A stretch of DNA of 64,000 bases from NCBI RefSeq assembly GCF_027105055.1, contig NZ_CP114264.1, forward strand, positions 682,001 to 746,000. Reading direction: 5' to 3'. Made by a program: the position numbers and the translations under genes. Source of the DNA: Acinetobacter sp. TR3. GTDB lineage: Bacteria > Pseudomonadota > Gammaproteobacteria > Pseudomonadales > Moraxellaceae. Below, piece by piece: positions 18,171 through 28,184 of the stretch. Numbering within the stretch: the stretch's first letter is position 1; each line of letters opens with the position of its first letter. The notes under the pieces were generated by a model that saw nothing but the letters and a program-made list of their open reading frames with translations, was not told the DNA's origin and made no database searches.

Positions 18171-18752
18171 CTATCGGTTTTGAATCACCATTGTAATACG
18201 GTTTTCTTTATCGTCAGCAAGTGCTTGCTTCAACAAAAGTTTATTTGGAAGGATTTGCTTATCGTTATAGCTAAAATCAACAGTCCAGCCATCTTCAATG
18301 AGCTGTTTCAAGCGATTTTGTTCGTCTTTGCTCGCTTGAGCATTTTGCGTCGCAGGCTTCGCTTGTACCCAGTAGGCAAGGTGCATAATCGGTGCCTGCC
18401 AACCTGTCGCTTTTTCCAGTAATTCTTCAGGTGTAGCTGCCGTAATCAGACCTGTTTTGGCGCTATTTAAGGTGACTTGACCTGGTTTCCCTTCAATTTG
18501 GGTTTTCCCAACACCTAAAATTCCAGTCAGTTCAATATCAAATTGATCTTGTTGTTGAACCCATGTAAAAAAAGCACTGCCAGACTGTTGTGGTGTACGT
18601 ACACCTATTTTACCTTGTAAGCTAAAGTTATTTTCATCTTGCACTTGTGGTGAAGCAATTATCTTATTTGGTTGGCTTAGATGTTGGCAGCCTGTTAATA
18701 CTAGAATACTACTGCTACATATCGCGACACATAATTTTGAAAACAAGCGCAT
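18171..18752 (-). CDS. lolB: Outer-membrane lipoprotein chaperone LolB
   Basis: The 193-residue protein has a lipoprotein signal with LVLTGC, lipidated Cys at residue 22, then NFSLQGKIGVRTPQQSGSAFFTW, a LolB beta-barrel opening, and GWQAPIMHLAYWV. LolB receives lipoproteins from LolA and inserts them in the outer membrane. It lies 4 bp from the upstream TPR gene and 13 bp from ispE, so the three are probably cotranscribed. Confidence 0.93.
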   Translation of the reverse strand: MRLFSKLCVAICSSSILVLTGCQHLSQPNKIIASPQVQDENNFSLQGKIGVRTPQQSGSAFFTWVQQQDQFDIELTGILGVGKTQIEGKPGQVTLNSAKTGLITAATPEELLEKATGWQAPIMHLAYWVQAKPATQNAQASKDEQNRLKQLIEDGWTVDFSYNDKQILPNKLLLKQALADDKENRITMVIQNR

Positions 18753-18756
18753 GTAT

Positions 18757-20475
18757 TTAACTCTTTTTTACAGTGATAGGTAAGATTAAGCTATCAAGTT
18801 GTTGTAATTGTGGGGTATTTGCATGTTTTTGTTTCAATTGCTGTAACACCTCACTAAATTGTGTGAGTGCGCCTTGCATATACAGCGCTTTAGCATAGCG
18901 AACGCCAATATTGATATTTTGGCTAATTGAATAGGCTTGTCCCAAGACTTTGGCTGCGGTATCAAAATCATTTTGTAGAAAAGCGATATAGCCTAATGTA
19001 TCAAGAATAGAGGCTTGTTCAGGTGCAAAGTTGAGCGCTAGTTCTGCATATTTTCGTGCTTCTTTTAGACGACGATTTTGCAATGCTAAGGTATACGCAT
19101 AAGCGTTTAAATAGGTCGGGCTATTGGGTTCAATAATTAAAAGTTGCTTTAGGGTTTTATCTAATTTATCCCGATCGGTATAAGGATCCAGCAATAATAC
19201 TTCTGCATAAATCAGTTCAGGATCATCGGGTAAGCTCTTAATTGCTTCATCTAGCAATACTAAAGCTGCTTTTTTATTATCCATCTTTTTTAAAATATCA
19301 GCTTGAGCTTGATAAAGAAAACTTGCATGTTGTGGATAATTCACCCGCTCTTGTGTAAGAAAGCGTAAAGCATCATTCAATTGCCCTTGCTTTTCGAAAA
19401 TAGTGACCATATTGCGTCGAGACACAATATATAAGCTGCCATCTACGAGCCGATAATATGCTTTTGCAGTTTCATAATGTTGTTTGCGCTGTGCATTGAT
19501 TGCAAGATAGTAATAAGCTTCATTCTGATATTTTGCTGAAGAACGTAATTCAACTAAATATTGTTCAGCTTTTTCGTATTGTTTTAAATCAATACTGGTT
19601 AAGCCGGCAATAAATAAAGCTTCTTCAGTTTTTGGATAATCTTTGATAATACTTTCAAGCTTATCTAATGCTTGCTGTTGTTGATTGATTTGAATGTAAT
19701 AGCGAGCTTCAGCTAATCGTATATCAATATTGGTTTTATTTTTTCGACTGGCTTGTGCAAACCATTTTTGTGTTTCAGCATCGTCGCGTAAAGCCATTAA
19801 TAGATTGGCTTTCATCAGAATGAAACTGGTCGATTTTGAACGTTTACGTAAGGCTTTATTGATATTATTTAATGCTTGCTCATATAAGCCATCTTGCGCT
19901 TCTAATCCAGCGATTAAAGCTAAGATAGATGGGTTTTCACGTTCTTTACTGGTACGTAAGGCATTTAATAAAATTTCACGATCTTGTGCTTGTTCGGGTG
20001 CAATCCCTGCCAAAATTTGTTCGAGATCAGCAGTTGGGTCAATATTTAAGATTTTGTCTAATGTTTTTGCTGCCAATTCATATTCATGGGTTTTTAGGGC
20101 AATATGTGATAAGTAAAATAAAGCAGGAACATCTTTGGGTTCTTGTTCTACCCAATGTGTTGCAATATCTAACGCAGATTGAAAATCGTTATATTCTAAG
20201 GCGACATCTAAAGCACGCTGTTTGATGGTGGTTGAATTACTTTGAATAGCAAGCACAGTATAATTATGTAGAGCAGTTGCGATATCATCATAAGCAAGCG
20301 AAAATTCAGCCACCATACTTTGTTGTAATGCGCTGTCAAAACTTTTATCTGCATACATGTCGTGTATTGCTTGTGCAGAGACATACGAGCTCATGCTACC
20401 TAACAACAAGATTGTGGTAGAATACCGTCGAATCGTCTTGCCGCTAAAAAGGGTACGGCGATATAGCTGACGCAA
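18757..20475 (-). CDS. Exported tetratricopeptide-repeat protein
   Basis: This 572-residue protein has an N-terminal signal-like stretch (STTILLLGSMSSYVSAQA) and no lipobox, followed by many TPR-like helices, for example ALFYLSHIALKTHEYELAAKTLDKILNIDP and ALFIAGLTSIDLKQYEKAEQYL. TPR arrays bind peptides or partners; the specific role is unknown. Position directly before lolB and divergent from hemA is typical for Acinetobacter-like genomes and hints at an envelope function. Confidence 0.85.
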   Translation of the reverse strand: MRQLYRRTLFSGKTIRRYSTTILLLGSMSSYVSAQAIHDMYADKSFDSALQQSMVAEFSLAYDDIATALHNYTVLAIQSNSTTIKQRALDVALEYNDFQSALDIATHWVEQEPKDVPALFYLSHIALKTHEYELAAKTLDKILNIDPTADLEQILAGIAPEQAQDREILLNALRTSKERENPSILALIAGLEAQDGLYEQALNNINKALRKRSKSTSFILMKANLLMALRDDAETQKWFAQASRKNKTNIDIRLAEARYYIQINQQQQALDKLESIIKDYPKTEEALFIAGLTSIDLKQYEKAEQYLVELRSSAKYQNEAYYYLAINAQRKQHYETAKAYYRLVDGSLYIVSRRNMVTIFEKQGQLNDALRFLTQERVNYPQHASFLYQAQADILKKMDNKKAALVLLDEAIKSLPDDPELIYAEVLLLDPYTDRDKLDKTLKQLLIIEPNSPTYLNAYAYTLALQNRRLKEARKYAELALNFAPEQASILDTLGYIAFLQNDFDTAAKVLGQAYSISQNINIGVRYAKALYMQGALTQFSEVLQQLKQKHANTPQLQQLDSLILPITVKKS

Positions 20476-20554
20476 TTTTTATTGATCCAAAGTAATGCTT
20501 TTTATGACACCGATGTTGCACAATAACATAAATTTAGCGAAATGATGATCTGAT

Positions 20555-21838
20555 ATGTCTTTCTTTGCATTGGGTGTCAACCATCAAACAGCTTCTGTTG
20601 AACTTCGTGAACAAATCGCTTTCAATGCAGAGCGATTAGCTGCGCTATTACTTGAACAAAATAAACATTCACCTTTGAATGATTTAGTTGTTGTATCAAC
20701 TTGTAATCGCACTGAAGTTTATGCCATGACAGAAGATGCTGATAGTGTTCTGACTTGGTTAGCCCAAGTGAATAATATTGATGTAAAACAGTTAATTCAT
20801 CATGTTTATCGTTACGAAAATGCTCAAGCTGTTACACATTTGATGCGTGTTGCAAGTGGTTTAGACTCTTTGATGTTGGGTGAGCCGCAAATTTTAGGGC
20901 AAGTTAAAAGTGCTTTGGCTTTATCTAAAGACGCACAAACTGTGTCGCCTGAACTAAATAGTGTTTTTGAATATGCTTTTTATGCAGCGAAACGTGTTCG
21001 TTCAGAAACCTCTGTAGGTAGCCATGCTGTTTCAATGGGTTATGCAGTTGCTCAGTTAGCATTGCAAGTTTTTAGCCGCCCTGAAAAGTTAACGGTTATG
21101 GTGGTTGCCGCAGGTGAAATGAATAGTTTGGTTGCTAAGCATTTAGCGGAAATGGGGGTGGCAAAAATTTTAATTTGTAACCGTAGCCGCGAACGTGCGA
21201 ATCTTTTGGCACAAGAAATTGCCCATCAAGTTGAGGTTGAAATTATTCCCTTTGCTGAGCTTGCACAAAACTTGCATAGAGCGGATGTGGTCTCTAGTTG
21301 TACAGGTAGTTTGTATCAAGTGATTGAATATTCAGACGTTAAAGCTGCATTGAAAAAGCGTCGCTATCAACAAATGTTGATGGTCGATTTAGCTGTTCCG
21401 CGTGACATTGATCCCAAAGTGGAATCATTGGATAACGTGTATTTATATGGCGTAGATGATTTACAAAGTGTGATTGATGAAAATTTAGCGCAACGTCGTC
21501 AGGCGGCTGTTGAGGCTGAAATTATGGTGAATCAATTGGCTACTCAATTGATGACCCAACAAAAAGTGAAAGAGGCGAGTAGCACCATTCAAGCTTATCG
21601 TCAGCACAGTGAAGAAGTCAGCCAAAAAGAATTGGCACATGCACTAGAGTTACTGCAACATGGTCATGCAGCAGAACAGGTCATGCAGGAGTTTGCTCAT
21701 CGCCTATCACAAAAACTTATGCACCCAACTTCTATTTTATTAAGAGAAGCTGCTAAAGCTGAAAATCCAGATTATTTTGAATGGTTACAGCAACATCTAC
21801 AGGATGTGTTTGAGCATGAGCGTAAACCGAGACAGTAA
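20555..21838 (+). CDS. hemA: Glutamyl-tRNA reductase HemA
   Basis: The 427-residue enzyme has [18 protein letters not shown], the catalytic Cys in [29 protein letters not shown], the [17 protein letters not shown] strand, NADPH-binding [15 protein letters not shown], and the C-terminal dimerisation helix (HEERKP-like end). It makes glutamate-1-semialdehyde, the first step of the C5 haem pathway. It is divergent from the TPR-lolB-ispE unit. Confidence 0.96.
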   Translation: MSFFALGVNHQTASVELREQIAFNAERLAALLLEQNKHSPLNDLVVVSTCNRTEVYAMTEDADSVLTWLAQVNNIDVKQLIHHVYRYENAQAVTHLMRVASGLDSLMLGEPQILGQVKSALALSKDAQTVSPELNSVFEYAFYAAKRVRSETSVGSHAVSMGYAVAQLALQVFSRPEKLTVMVVAAGEMNSLVAKHLAEMGVAKILICNRSRERANLLAQEIAHQVEVEIIPFAELAQNLHRADVVSSCTGSLYQVIEYSDVKAALKKRRYQQMLMVDLAVPRDIDPKVESLDNVYLYGVDDLQSVIDENLAQRRQAAVEAEIMVNQLATQLMTQQKVKEASSTIQAYRQHSEEVSQKELAHALELLQHGHAAEQVMQEFAHRLSQKLMHPTSILLREAAKAENPDYFEWLQQHLQDVFEHERKPRQ

Positions 21839-21844
21839 CTTAGC

Positions 21845-23731
21845 TTAGGACAATAACTTCAAGCTAATCTGTTTTGTTAATTCATTTAATTGTTGACGTA
21901 AATTGCGTGATTCAATGAGTGAGATAGGTGATCTCAGTTTTAATTTTAAATATTTTTCTTGTAGATTTAATGAAAAGTCCTTAGCCAATTTATCAGCAAT
22001 CTCAGGTGCTTGAGTTAATGACTCAATATTGGTTCTCTGCATAACATCGGCAATCTCATGACTATAACGACTACATGCACCGAGTACGTAATAGGTTGCT
22101 AATTCCTGATCATCAGGTAAATCATCAAATACAATATTGAGCACCGCTAAAACTTTAGCCAGCAGCTCAGTTTGGTCAATCACCGCCAGTAATTCTTCAA
22201 AATGAATATAGAGGAATGGGTGATGCATTAAAATTGCGATTGCAAAATCTTCATCTTTGGTTTGAATATTAAAAGATAAAGATGCATCGTGGCTGATTTG
22301 CGGGGTAAAGCGTTTGCCTAGACCGAGTTTCTCACGGAAAGACTGACTCAGTAGATAACGGAATGAACCATGTTTAGGTAATAACTCTGTTAATTCACGT
22401 AGTTCTCCCATGACTAAACTTTTACCTTCTGGCGTGCTAACGTCATGCTGTCCTGTTAAATGGGCAAACACAAAGTCAGATAAAAGCGGTGCCTGTTGTA
22501 ATAATTTTTGGAAGTTTTCTAAGCCTTCACGACGAATTAATGAGTCTGGATCATGTTCATTCGGAAGCACAAAGAATTTTAATTCACGACCATCATTGAG
22601 TAAGGGTAGCGCAATTTCTAAGGTGCGTCGTGCTGCTTTTTGTCCAGCAGCATCCCCGTCAAAGGCAATGGTAATACGAGAATTTTGTTTAAATAGGGTA
22701 GTTAAATGATCCGCATTACTGGCTGTTCCCAGTGTTGCGACAGCACCATTGATACCATATTGCTGCAATGCAATCACGTCCATATAGCCTTCGACCATTA
22801 ACCAATCGTTGGCTTTGAGTTTACGACCCTCATACAAACCATAAAGCAATTGATTCTTGTGGAATACCTCTGAATCTGGTGAGTTAATATATTTAGGTTT
22901 AATTTCATCATTGAGCGCACGACCACCGAAACCAACCACGCGTCCTTTATGATCACGGATCGGAAAAATTACCCGCTCACGTAATAAATCAAAATCTCGA
23001 CCACTATCACTAGAGCGAATCAGACCCAGCTGTTTCAAACCTTCAATATCTTGTGGAAAGGCTTTTTCTAAATGCTGCCAATCCTCTGGTGCATAACCTA
23101 AACGCCAAAATTGAATCGTTTGTGCCGATAAGCCACGCTGTTTGAAATAATTTTGTGCTTTTTGACTGATTGGGAGTTGGCGTTCATAAAACTGAGCAAC
23201 ATTTTCCAATAAGTCATAGAGATTACCTTCTTGAACTTGTTCATCCATATAAAAGGATGGATCAAATTGAGCAAAAGGATCATCCATAACACGATCTATA
23301 TCGACAAAATGCCCATCTATAAATTCGTCTGCTACAGAAATAGGTGCTGGATTTTCAGCGACTGACGTGTTTGTTGGTTGAGCCGCTGCAATTTGTTGAG
23401 GACTGCGTTTATAAGAAAGTTTTTTATTGTCGTGATTATCTTTCGGTAATTCGATGCCTGTCTGATTAGACAAATCTTTCATCACATCGACAAAGTTACG
23501 ACTATCAATGTCCATTAGGAAACGAATCGCATTACCATTGGCTTGACACCCAAAGCAGTGGTAATACTGCTTATCTCTATATACATGGAATGATGGAGAT
23601 TTTTCCTGATGGAATGGACAACAGCCCGAGTAAGTACGCCCAGTCTTTTTTAACTTCACACGTTGACCGATTAAATCGACGATATCAGTTCGATCTAAGA
23701 TTTGATCAATCGTATGTTGTGGAATTGCCAT
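21845..23731 (-). CDS. dnaG: DNA primase DnaG
   Basis: The protein (628 residues from the Met of MAIPQHTIDQIL) has the CHC2 zinc finger CPFHQEKSPSF..HCFGC, the Toprim domain with MVEGYMDVIALQQYGI and ITIAFDGDAAGQKAA, and a C-terminal DnaB-interaction region. Between finger and RNA polymerase core lies a long acidic linker (residues ~105-175). An upstream ATG two codons earlier is possible; neither has a strong Shine-Dalgarno. It stands alone, not next to rpsU or rpoD, and is convergent with hemA. Confidence 0.95.
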   Translation of the reverse strand: MAIPQHTIDQILDRTDIVDLIGQRVKLKKTGRTYSGCCPFHQEKSPSFHVYRDKQYYHCFGCQANGNAIRFLMDIDSRNFVDVMKDLSNQTGIELPKDNHDNKKLSYKRSPQQIAAAQPTNTSVAENPAPISVADEFIDGHFVDIDRVMDDPFAQFDPSFYMDEQVQEGNLYDLLENVAQFYERQLPISQKAQNYFKQRGLSAQTIQFWRLGYAPEDWQHLEKAFPQDIEGLKQLGLIRSSDSGRDFDLLRERVIFPIRDHKGRVVGFGGRALNDEIKPKYINSPDSEVFHKNQLLYGLYEGRKLKANDWLMVEGYMDVIALQQYGINGAVATLGTASNADHLTTLFKQNSRITIAFDGDAAGQKAARRTLEIALPLLNDGRELKFFVLPNEHDPDSLIRREGLENFQKLLQQAPLLSDFVFAHLTGQHDVSTPEGKSLVMGELRELTELLPKHGSFRYLLSQSFREKLGLGKRFTPQISHDASLSFNIQTKDEDFAIAILMHHPFLYIHFEELLAVIDQTELLAKVLAVLNIVFDDLPDDQELATYYVLGACSRYSHEIADVMQRTNIESLTQAPEIADKLAKDFSLNLQEKYLKLKLRSPISLIESRNLRQQLNELTKQISLKLLS

Positions 23732-23810
23732 GTACATTTAACCATTTTGGACTGAGAGATAACATCTTCGTTGAAGTCAGTGTGTCAGAATTCATTGTTG
23801 CATAAAATGA

Positions 23811-23840
23811 AAAACAGGCAAGGGTAGACTTGCCTGTTTT
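23811..23840 (-). terminator. Terminator after bamD
   Basis: AAAACAGGCAAG, 6-base loop, CTTGCCTGTTTT: a 12-bp stem, with a T run on the minus strand. It ends bamD before dnaG. Confidence 0.9.
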
Positions 23841-23860
23841 GTGGTTTTGATGAGTGCAAA

Positions 23861-24940
23861 TTAATTTGCAGCATCAGCCCCCCACGTTTCTTTGGTCTCA
23901 GGCTTATCTAATAGCCCGAAGCTTAAACGGTTCATCCAACTTGGTTTATCGGTTGGTTCGTCAATAGGAGCAGAATCGCTTTCTTCAGTTGTCGGTTTAT
24001 CTAATAAACCAAGGCTCAAACGATTTGTTAAGCTGCGTTGCTCAGTTTCACCATTGGTTTGTTCTTTTACTTGTACCGTTTTAGATTCGCGGCCAAGCAA
24101 GCCTAAAGTGGCACGATTGACCCAACTACCTTCTTTACGAGCAGCACGAAGATTTACTTCACCATTTGCCTTAACTAAATTTGGATAGTTTAGTTTTAAG
24201 AGATCAATATATTGCTGAGACGTGGCTTGATCGCCTAATTTTTGGTAGCTATAAGCTAATGTTGCAAGTGCTTCTGGTGTTTGTGGTGTTTGAGGGTAGC
24301 GTTCAATGACCCATTGTGCGCGTTCAGCAGCAGCCAACCATGCTTTACGTTGAATATTGAAACGCGCCGCATTCATTTCACTTTCGGCCAATTCTTGACC
24401 GATAAATTTCATACGTTGTGCAGCATCTACTGAATATTGGCTACTTGGGAAACGACGAATCAAGTCTACAAAGTTTTGATAAGCGACTTTAACGTAGCTC
24501 ACATCACGATGTGATTGTTGTAATGACGTATAACGAATCAAACTGTCGTAATTCATTTCCATATTGGCTACACCCCGAACATAGTAGGCGTAATCAACAT
24601 TTGGATGCTGTGGATTTAAACGAATGAAACGATCTGCCAGTGCAATCGTACCTTCATAATCTCTTTGTTTAAATTTGGCGTAGAGGAGTTCAAGTTGTGC
24701 TTGTTGCGTGTATTGTCCAGTTGGATAATACGTATCTATTGCTTCAAGTGATTTAACAGCATCAGTATATTGATTACGTTCAAGTGATTTTTGTGCTTTT
24801 TCAAAATAGACTTGTTCACTTGACTGTGGGCCTTTATCAACCACTTCTTTTTTGCTTGGATTACTGCTACAACCGACAAATACAGACGCTACGCCTAAAG
24901 ATAAAGCCAATATGGTAATTTTATAATGGGGTAGCGACAT
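23861..24940 (-). CDS. bamD: Outer-membrane assembly lipoprotein BamD with C-terminal repeat extension
   Basis: The 359-residue protein has a lipoprotein signal (FVGCSS, Cys24) and TPR-type helices typical of BamD: YFEKAQKSLERNQYTDAVKSLEAID, YYPTGQYTQQAQLELLYAKFK, YVRGVANM, FVDLIRRFPSSQYSVDAAQRM. BamD is the essential partner of BamA in barrel insertion. After residue 270 the protein has a long tail, longer than the E. coli ~245-residue form, with three copies of S-W/L-x-N-R-x-x-x-G-L-L-x-K/R starting at 272, 303 and 334, exactly 31 residues apart. Confidence 0.93.
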   Translation of the reverse strand: MSLPHYKITILALSLGVASVFVGCSSNPSKKEVVDKGPQSSEQVYFEKAQKSLERNQYTDAVKSLEAIDTYYPTGQYTQQAQLELLYAKFKQRDYEGTIALADRFIRLNPQHPNVDYAYYVRGVANMEMNYDSLIRYTSLQQSHRDVSYVKVAYQNFVDLIRRFPSSQYSVDAAQRMKFIGQELAESEMNAARFNIQRKAWLAAAERAQWVIERYPQTPQTPEALATLAYSYQKLGDQATSQQYIDLLKLNYPNLVKANGEVNLRAARKEGSWVNRATLGLLGRESKTVQVKEQTNGETEQRSLTNRLSLGLLDKPTTEESDSAPIDEPTDKPSWMNRLSFGLLDKPETKETWGADAAN

Positions 24941-25011
24941 AAAAATTCCTCTGTTTTTGGGACAATAAGCTACAATGGTGTTATTAAACCATTTTTGTAT
25001 CGATCATCAAA

Positions 25012-26061
25012 ATGACTTCAACACAATCTTCCAATTCAAACCTTTCTGAGACAGATTTCTTACTCGAAGATTCTGTCGATGCAGATAATCATAATTCTGA
25101 TGCAACTGCAACACGTTTATCGTTGCAAATTCAACTCGATGAAGAGTATCTAGGTCAGCGTATTGATCAGGTTGCTGCATTGGTTTGGAGCGAGTTCTCT
25201 CGTGAAAAGCTTAAACAGTGGATGAAAGACGGGCATCTGTTGGTAAATGGTAACATTGTAAAACCTAAATATCGTTGCGAAGGCAATGAATTGCTTACGC
25301 TGAATGTTGAATTAGAAGCCCAAACATCGAGTCAACCTGAAAATATTCCTCTCAATATTGTCTATGAAGATGATGATATTATTGTGATTAATAAAGAAGT
25401 TGGCATGGTGGTTCATCCAGGTGCTGGTAATCCCACAGGTACTTTGGTCAATGCCTTGCTTTATCATGCACCGAAACTAGCTGAGCTTTCACGTGCAGGT
25501 TTGGTACATCGTATTGACAAAGACACCAGCGGTTTATTGGTTGTTGCAAAAACATTGGAAGCTCAATTTTCTCTCAGTAAACAACTTGCGAAAAAAACCG
25601 TTTATCGTGTTTATGATTTAGTTGCGTATGGCAATATCATTGCGGGTGGCACAATTGATGAACCGATTAAACGTCACCCAGTCGATCGTGTCAAAATGGC
25701 GATCTTACCGGGCGGACGTGATGCAGTAACACATTACAATGTGAAAGAGCGTTTCCGTGACTTTACTCGTATTCAGGCTCAACTTGAAACAGGACGTACC
25801 CATCAAATTCGTGTGCATTTTAGTTATCTTGGACATGGTTTGGTAGGTGATCCTGTTTATGTTAATCGTGTTCGTTTTCCTGCTGGTGCATCAGAAGTCT
25901 TAATTGACATGTTACGCAGTTTTAAACGTCAAGCCTTACATGCAGCAAAATTAGGTTTAGTGCATCCGCGTACTGGTGAAGAAATGATGTTTGAAGCGCC
26001 ATGGCCAGAGGATTTCACTCAATTGGTTGAAGTACTTCGCCAAGAGAATGAAGCTTATTAA
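25012..26061 (+). CDS. rluD: 23S rRNA pseudouridine synthase RluD
   Basis: This 349-residue protein has an S4 domain (DQVAALVWSEFSREKLKQWMKDG), the catalytic motif GLVHRIDKDTSGLLVVAKT with its Asp, YDLVAYG, LETGRTHQIRVH and LHAAKLGLVHP. RluD modifies U1911/1915/1917 in helix 69 of 23S rRNA. A ~35-residue acidic N-terminal extension is present. It is divergent from bamD and followed by pgeF, the usual bamD/rluD/pgeF arrangement. Confidence 0.95.
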   Translation: MTSTQSSNSNLSETDFLLEDSVDADNHNSDATATRLSLQIQLDEEYLGQRIDQVAALVWSEFSREKLKQWMKDGHLLVNGNIVKPKYRCEGNELLTLNVELEAQTSSQPENIPLNIVYEDDDIIVINKEVGMVVHPGAGNPTGTLVNALLYHAPKLAELSRAGLVHRIDKDTSGLLVVAKTLEAQFSLSKQLAKKTVYRVYDLVAYGNIIAGGTIDEPIKRHPVDRVKMAILPGGRDAVTHYNVKERFRDFTRIQAQLETGRTHQIRVHFSYLGHGLVGDPVYVNRVRFPAGASEVLIDMLRSFKRQALHAAKLGLVHPRTGEEMMFEAPWPEDFTQLVEVLRQENEAY

Positions 26062-26148
26062 AAAAAGTTCTCTTTAAATAAAGGGGGATGTGTTTAGCTT
26101 CTCCCGTTCAAAAGCTAAGGGATATATTCTGGTAAGAGGACAGATTTT

Positions 26149-26889
26149 ATGGAATTTGTACAAGGGTTGCCCAAAGGAATATATGTTGGGCAAACAGGTA
26201 TTCAGCATCCTCAAACGATTGCAACTCAAAATGAAAATCTATCAGGATTTAATCTGGCTTTGCACGTGAATGATGATGCACAACGTGTTCAGCAACATCG
26301 AATGCTATTGTTGAATGAGTTGTCTGCATTTGGTGTAGATAAAATCACGTGGATGACACAAACGCATAGCAGCATTTGTCATACGATTAACGAGCAAATT
26401 CCATTTATTGCACTTGAAGGTGATGGCTTAGTTACGCAAAAAGCAGGTCATGCCTTAATGATGATGACTGCTGATTGTTTGCCTATTGTTTTGGGTAATA
26501 ACGAAGGTACAGAAGTCGCTAATCTGCACGCAGGTTGGCGTGGTTTGGCTAATGGAATTGTCGAAAATACCGTGACGGAAATGAAATCTCAGCCCACTTG
26601 GGCGTGGTTAGGTGCAGCGATTAGCCAACCTTGCTTTGAAGTCGGGACTGAAGTAAAAGCCATTTTCTGTGAGAAATATCCTGAATTAGCCGTTGCTTTT
26701 ATTTCAGGTCAAACTGAAGGTAAATATCAGGCTGATTTGTATGCGATTGCCCGTTTTATTTTAAATCGCTTAGGTATAGAAACCGTTTTAGGTGGTGATC
26801 AATGCTCTTATCAGCAAGCAGAGGATTATTTTTCTTACCGACGTGATGCAAAAACGGGACGAATGGCAACATTTGTATTTATGCAATAA
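26149..26889 (+). CDS. pgeF: Polyphenol oxidase / purine nucleoside phosphorylase-like protein PgeF (YfiH)
   Basis: The 246-residue DUF152 protein contains WMTQTHSSICHTI, GDGLVTQ, MTADCLPIVLGN and NLHAGWRGLANGIVENTV, whose His and Cys residues form the metal site, then WLGAAISQPCFEVG. Members act as laccase-like multicopper enzymes, nucleoside phosphorylases/deaminases or peptidoglycan-editing factors, so substrate is uncertain. It follows rluD by 87 bp. Confidence 0.9.
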   Translation: MEFVQGLPKGIYVGQTGIQHPQTIATQNENLSGFNLALHVNDDAQRVQQHRMLLLNELSAFGVDKITWMTQTHSSICHTINEQIPFIALEGDGLVTQKAGHALMMMTADCLPIVLGNNEGTEVANLHAGWRGLANGIVENTVTEMKSQPTWAWLGAAISQPCFEVGTEVKAIFCEKYPELAVAFISGQTEGKYQADLYAIARFILNRLGIETVLGGDQCSYQQAEDYFSYRRDAKTGRMATFVFMQ

Positions 26890-26972
26890 ATCATATCCTT
26901 TGCGCTATTGATTCGCCTTGTATTCGTTAAAAATGTTAAACTTGATTCAATTCATTGGTTTTTAAATTATCC

Positions 26973-27545
26973 ATGTCTGTTATTGAGCAAATTACTCCCC
27001 AAGTTAAAGTTTGTGTGATTTATCACAGTCCTTATGGGCATACGGCCAAAGTTGCGCAATACATTGCTCAGGGTGCGGAGCAGGCAGGTGCTGACGTGCA
27101 TCTACTTTCTGTGGCTGCACCGCAATGGGATTTATTAGATCAAGCAGATGTAATCGTGATGGGGTGTCCAACCTATATGGGGAGTCTTACATCAGCATTG
27201 AAACAGTTCATGGAGGATTCTTCTAAACGCTGGTTGGCACGTACATGGCAAGGGAAATTGGCTGCGGGTTTTACCAATGGTGGTGGACTTAGTGGCGATA
27301 AGCTCGCCGTATTACAGCAAATTAATTTATTTGCGATGCAGCATGGCATGTTATGGGCTGGTTTGCCATTTATGCCAACAGGAAGAAGCCCATTGGATAT
27401 TAATCGGATGTCGAGCTTTCTGGGTTTAATGACGCAGTCCGATAATGCTAGCGTTGAAATTACACCGCCCGAAGGGGATTTAGAAACTGCACGCAAGTTC
27501 GGTAAATATTTGGCTGAACTGCGACTAAAGCATGTAGTGATTTAA
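26973..27545 (+). CDS. Flavodoxin/NADPH:quinone-reductase-like (WrbA-like) flavoprotein
   Basis: From the ATG at 26973 it is a 190-residue flavodoxin-fold protein. VCVIYHSPYGHTAKVAQYIAQGAEQAG is the FMN phosphate-binding loop, VIVMGCPTYMGSLTSALKQF is the WrbA/flavodoxin second loop, and AAGFTNGGGLSGDKLAVL follows. The family reduces quinones or nitro compounds; the substrate is unknown. A TTG at 26955 in frame is less likely. It ends at a strong terminator shared with smpB. Confidence 0.85.
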   Translation: MSVIEQITPQVKVCVIYHSPYGHTAKVAQYIAQGAEQAGADVHLLSVAAPQWDLLDQADVIVMGCPTYMGSLTSALKQFMEDSSKRWLARTWQGKLAAGFTNGGGLSGDKLAVLQQINLFAMQHGMLWAGLPFMPTGRSPLDINRMSSFLGLMTQSDNASVEITPPEGDLETARKFGKYLAELRLKHVVI

Positions 27546-27558
27546 TACTTCATAATAA

Positions 27559-27584
27559 AAAACCTCCAATTCGGAGGTTTTTTA
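27559..27584. terminator. Bidirectional terminator between flavodoxin gene and smpB
   Basis: AAAACCTCC, loop AATTC, GGAGGTTTT, with A and T runs on both sides; it serves the two convergent genes. Confidence 0.92.
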
Positions 27585-28058
27585 TTATTTATGCAACATT
27601 CGTGCTTTATCACGTTGCCAATCACGGTCTTTTTCAGTTGCACGTTTGTCGTGTAATTGCTTACCTTTAACAAGTGCGATTTCTAGCTTCACCAAATGAC
27701 CTTTCCAATAACATGCTAAAGGTACACATGAATAGCCTTTTTGATTAACGGCACCTAAAAGTTTTTCTAGTTCGCGACGAGAAAGTAATAACTTACGTGT
27801 TCGTGTAGATTCAGGAACCACATGCGTTGATGCCGATAATAACGGCTGAATTTGCGAACCGAATAAGAAGGCTTCACCATTTTTAAAAATGACATAACTT
27901 TCGGACAGAGTCATACGACCTGCACGTAAAGACTTAACCTCCCAACCTAGGAGGGACATGCCTGCTTCAAATTTTTCTTCGATAAAGTAATCGTGACGCG
28001 CTCTTTTATTCTGAGCAATCGTGCCACCATTATGTTTTTTTACAACAATCTTGTTCAT
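27585..28058 (-). CDS. smpB: SsrA-binding protein SmpB
   Basis: The 157-residue protein shows [32 protein letters not shown] (tmRNA-binding OB fold), [12 protein letters not shown] and the C-terminal [18 protein letters not shown] tail that occupies the decoding site. It delivers tmRNA to stalled ribosomes. The tmRNA gene itself is not seen nearby. A genomic island begins just upstream of its start codon. Confidence 0.96.
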   Translation of the reverse strand: MNKIVVKKHNGGTIAQNKRARHDYFIEEKFEAGMSLLGWEVKSLRAGRMTLSESYVIFKNGEAFLFGSQIQPLLSASTHVVPESTRTRKLLLSRRELEKLLGAVNQKGYSCVPLACYWKGHLVKLEIALVKGKQLHDKRATEKDRDWQRDKARMLHK

Positions 28059-28104
28059 TTTAACCTTTTGAAAAAGAATAATTAAATTCTATAGTTTTTC
28101 CGAG

Positions 28105-28123
28105 TTACCCGTTTGGTTACCCG
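28105..28123 (+). repeat. Left-edge paired TTACCCG repeat of the island
   Basis: TTACCCG at 28105-28111 and 28117-28123, 12 bp start to start, followed by TTTTAAAAGGCTCTTAA. The same pair with the same spacing and a similar right flank (AAAAGGCACT) recurs at 49074-49092, next to the integrase. These are the best candidates for integrase arm/att sequences, read in the same orientation at both edges. That they are att sites is inferred. Confidence 0.65.
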
Positions 28124-28144
28124 TTTTAAAAGGCTCTTAATTTA

Positions 28145-28170
28145 AAAAGAAAGCCTGCATTTAGCAGGCT
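28145..28170 (-). terminator. Terminator of the alpA-like operon
   Basis: AGCCTGC, loop ATTTA, GCAGGCT; on the minus strand it is followed by TTCTTTTT. It sits 15 bp past the AlpA-like stop. Confidence 0.85.
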
Positions 28171-28184
28171 ATCATATCAGAATT

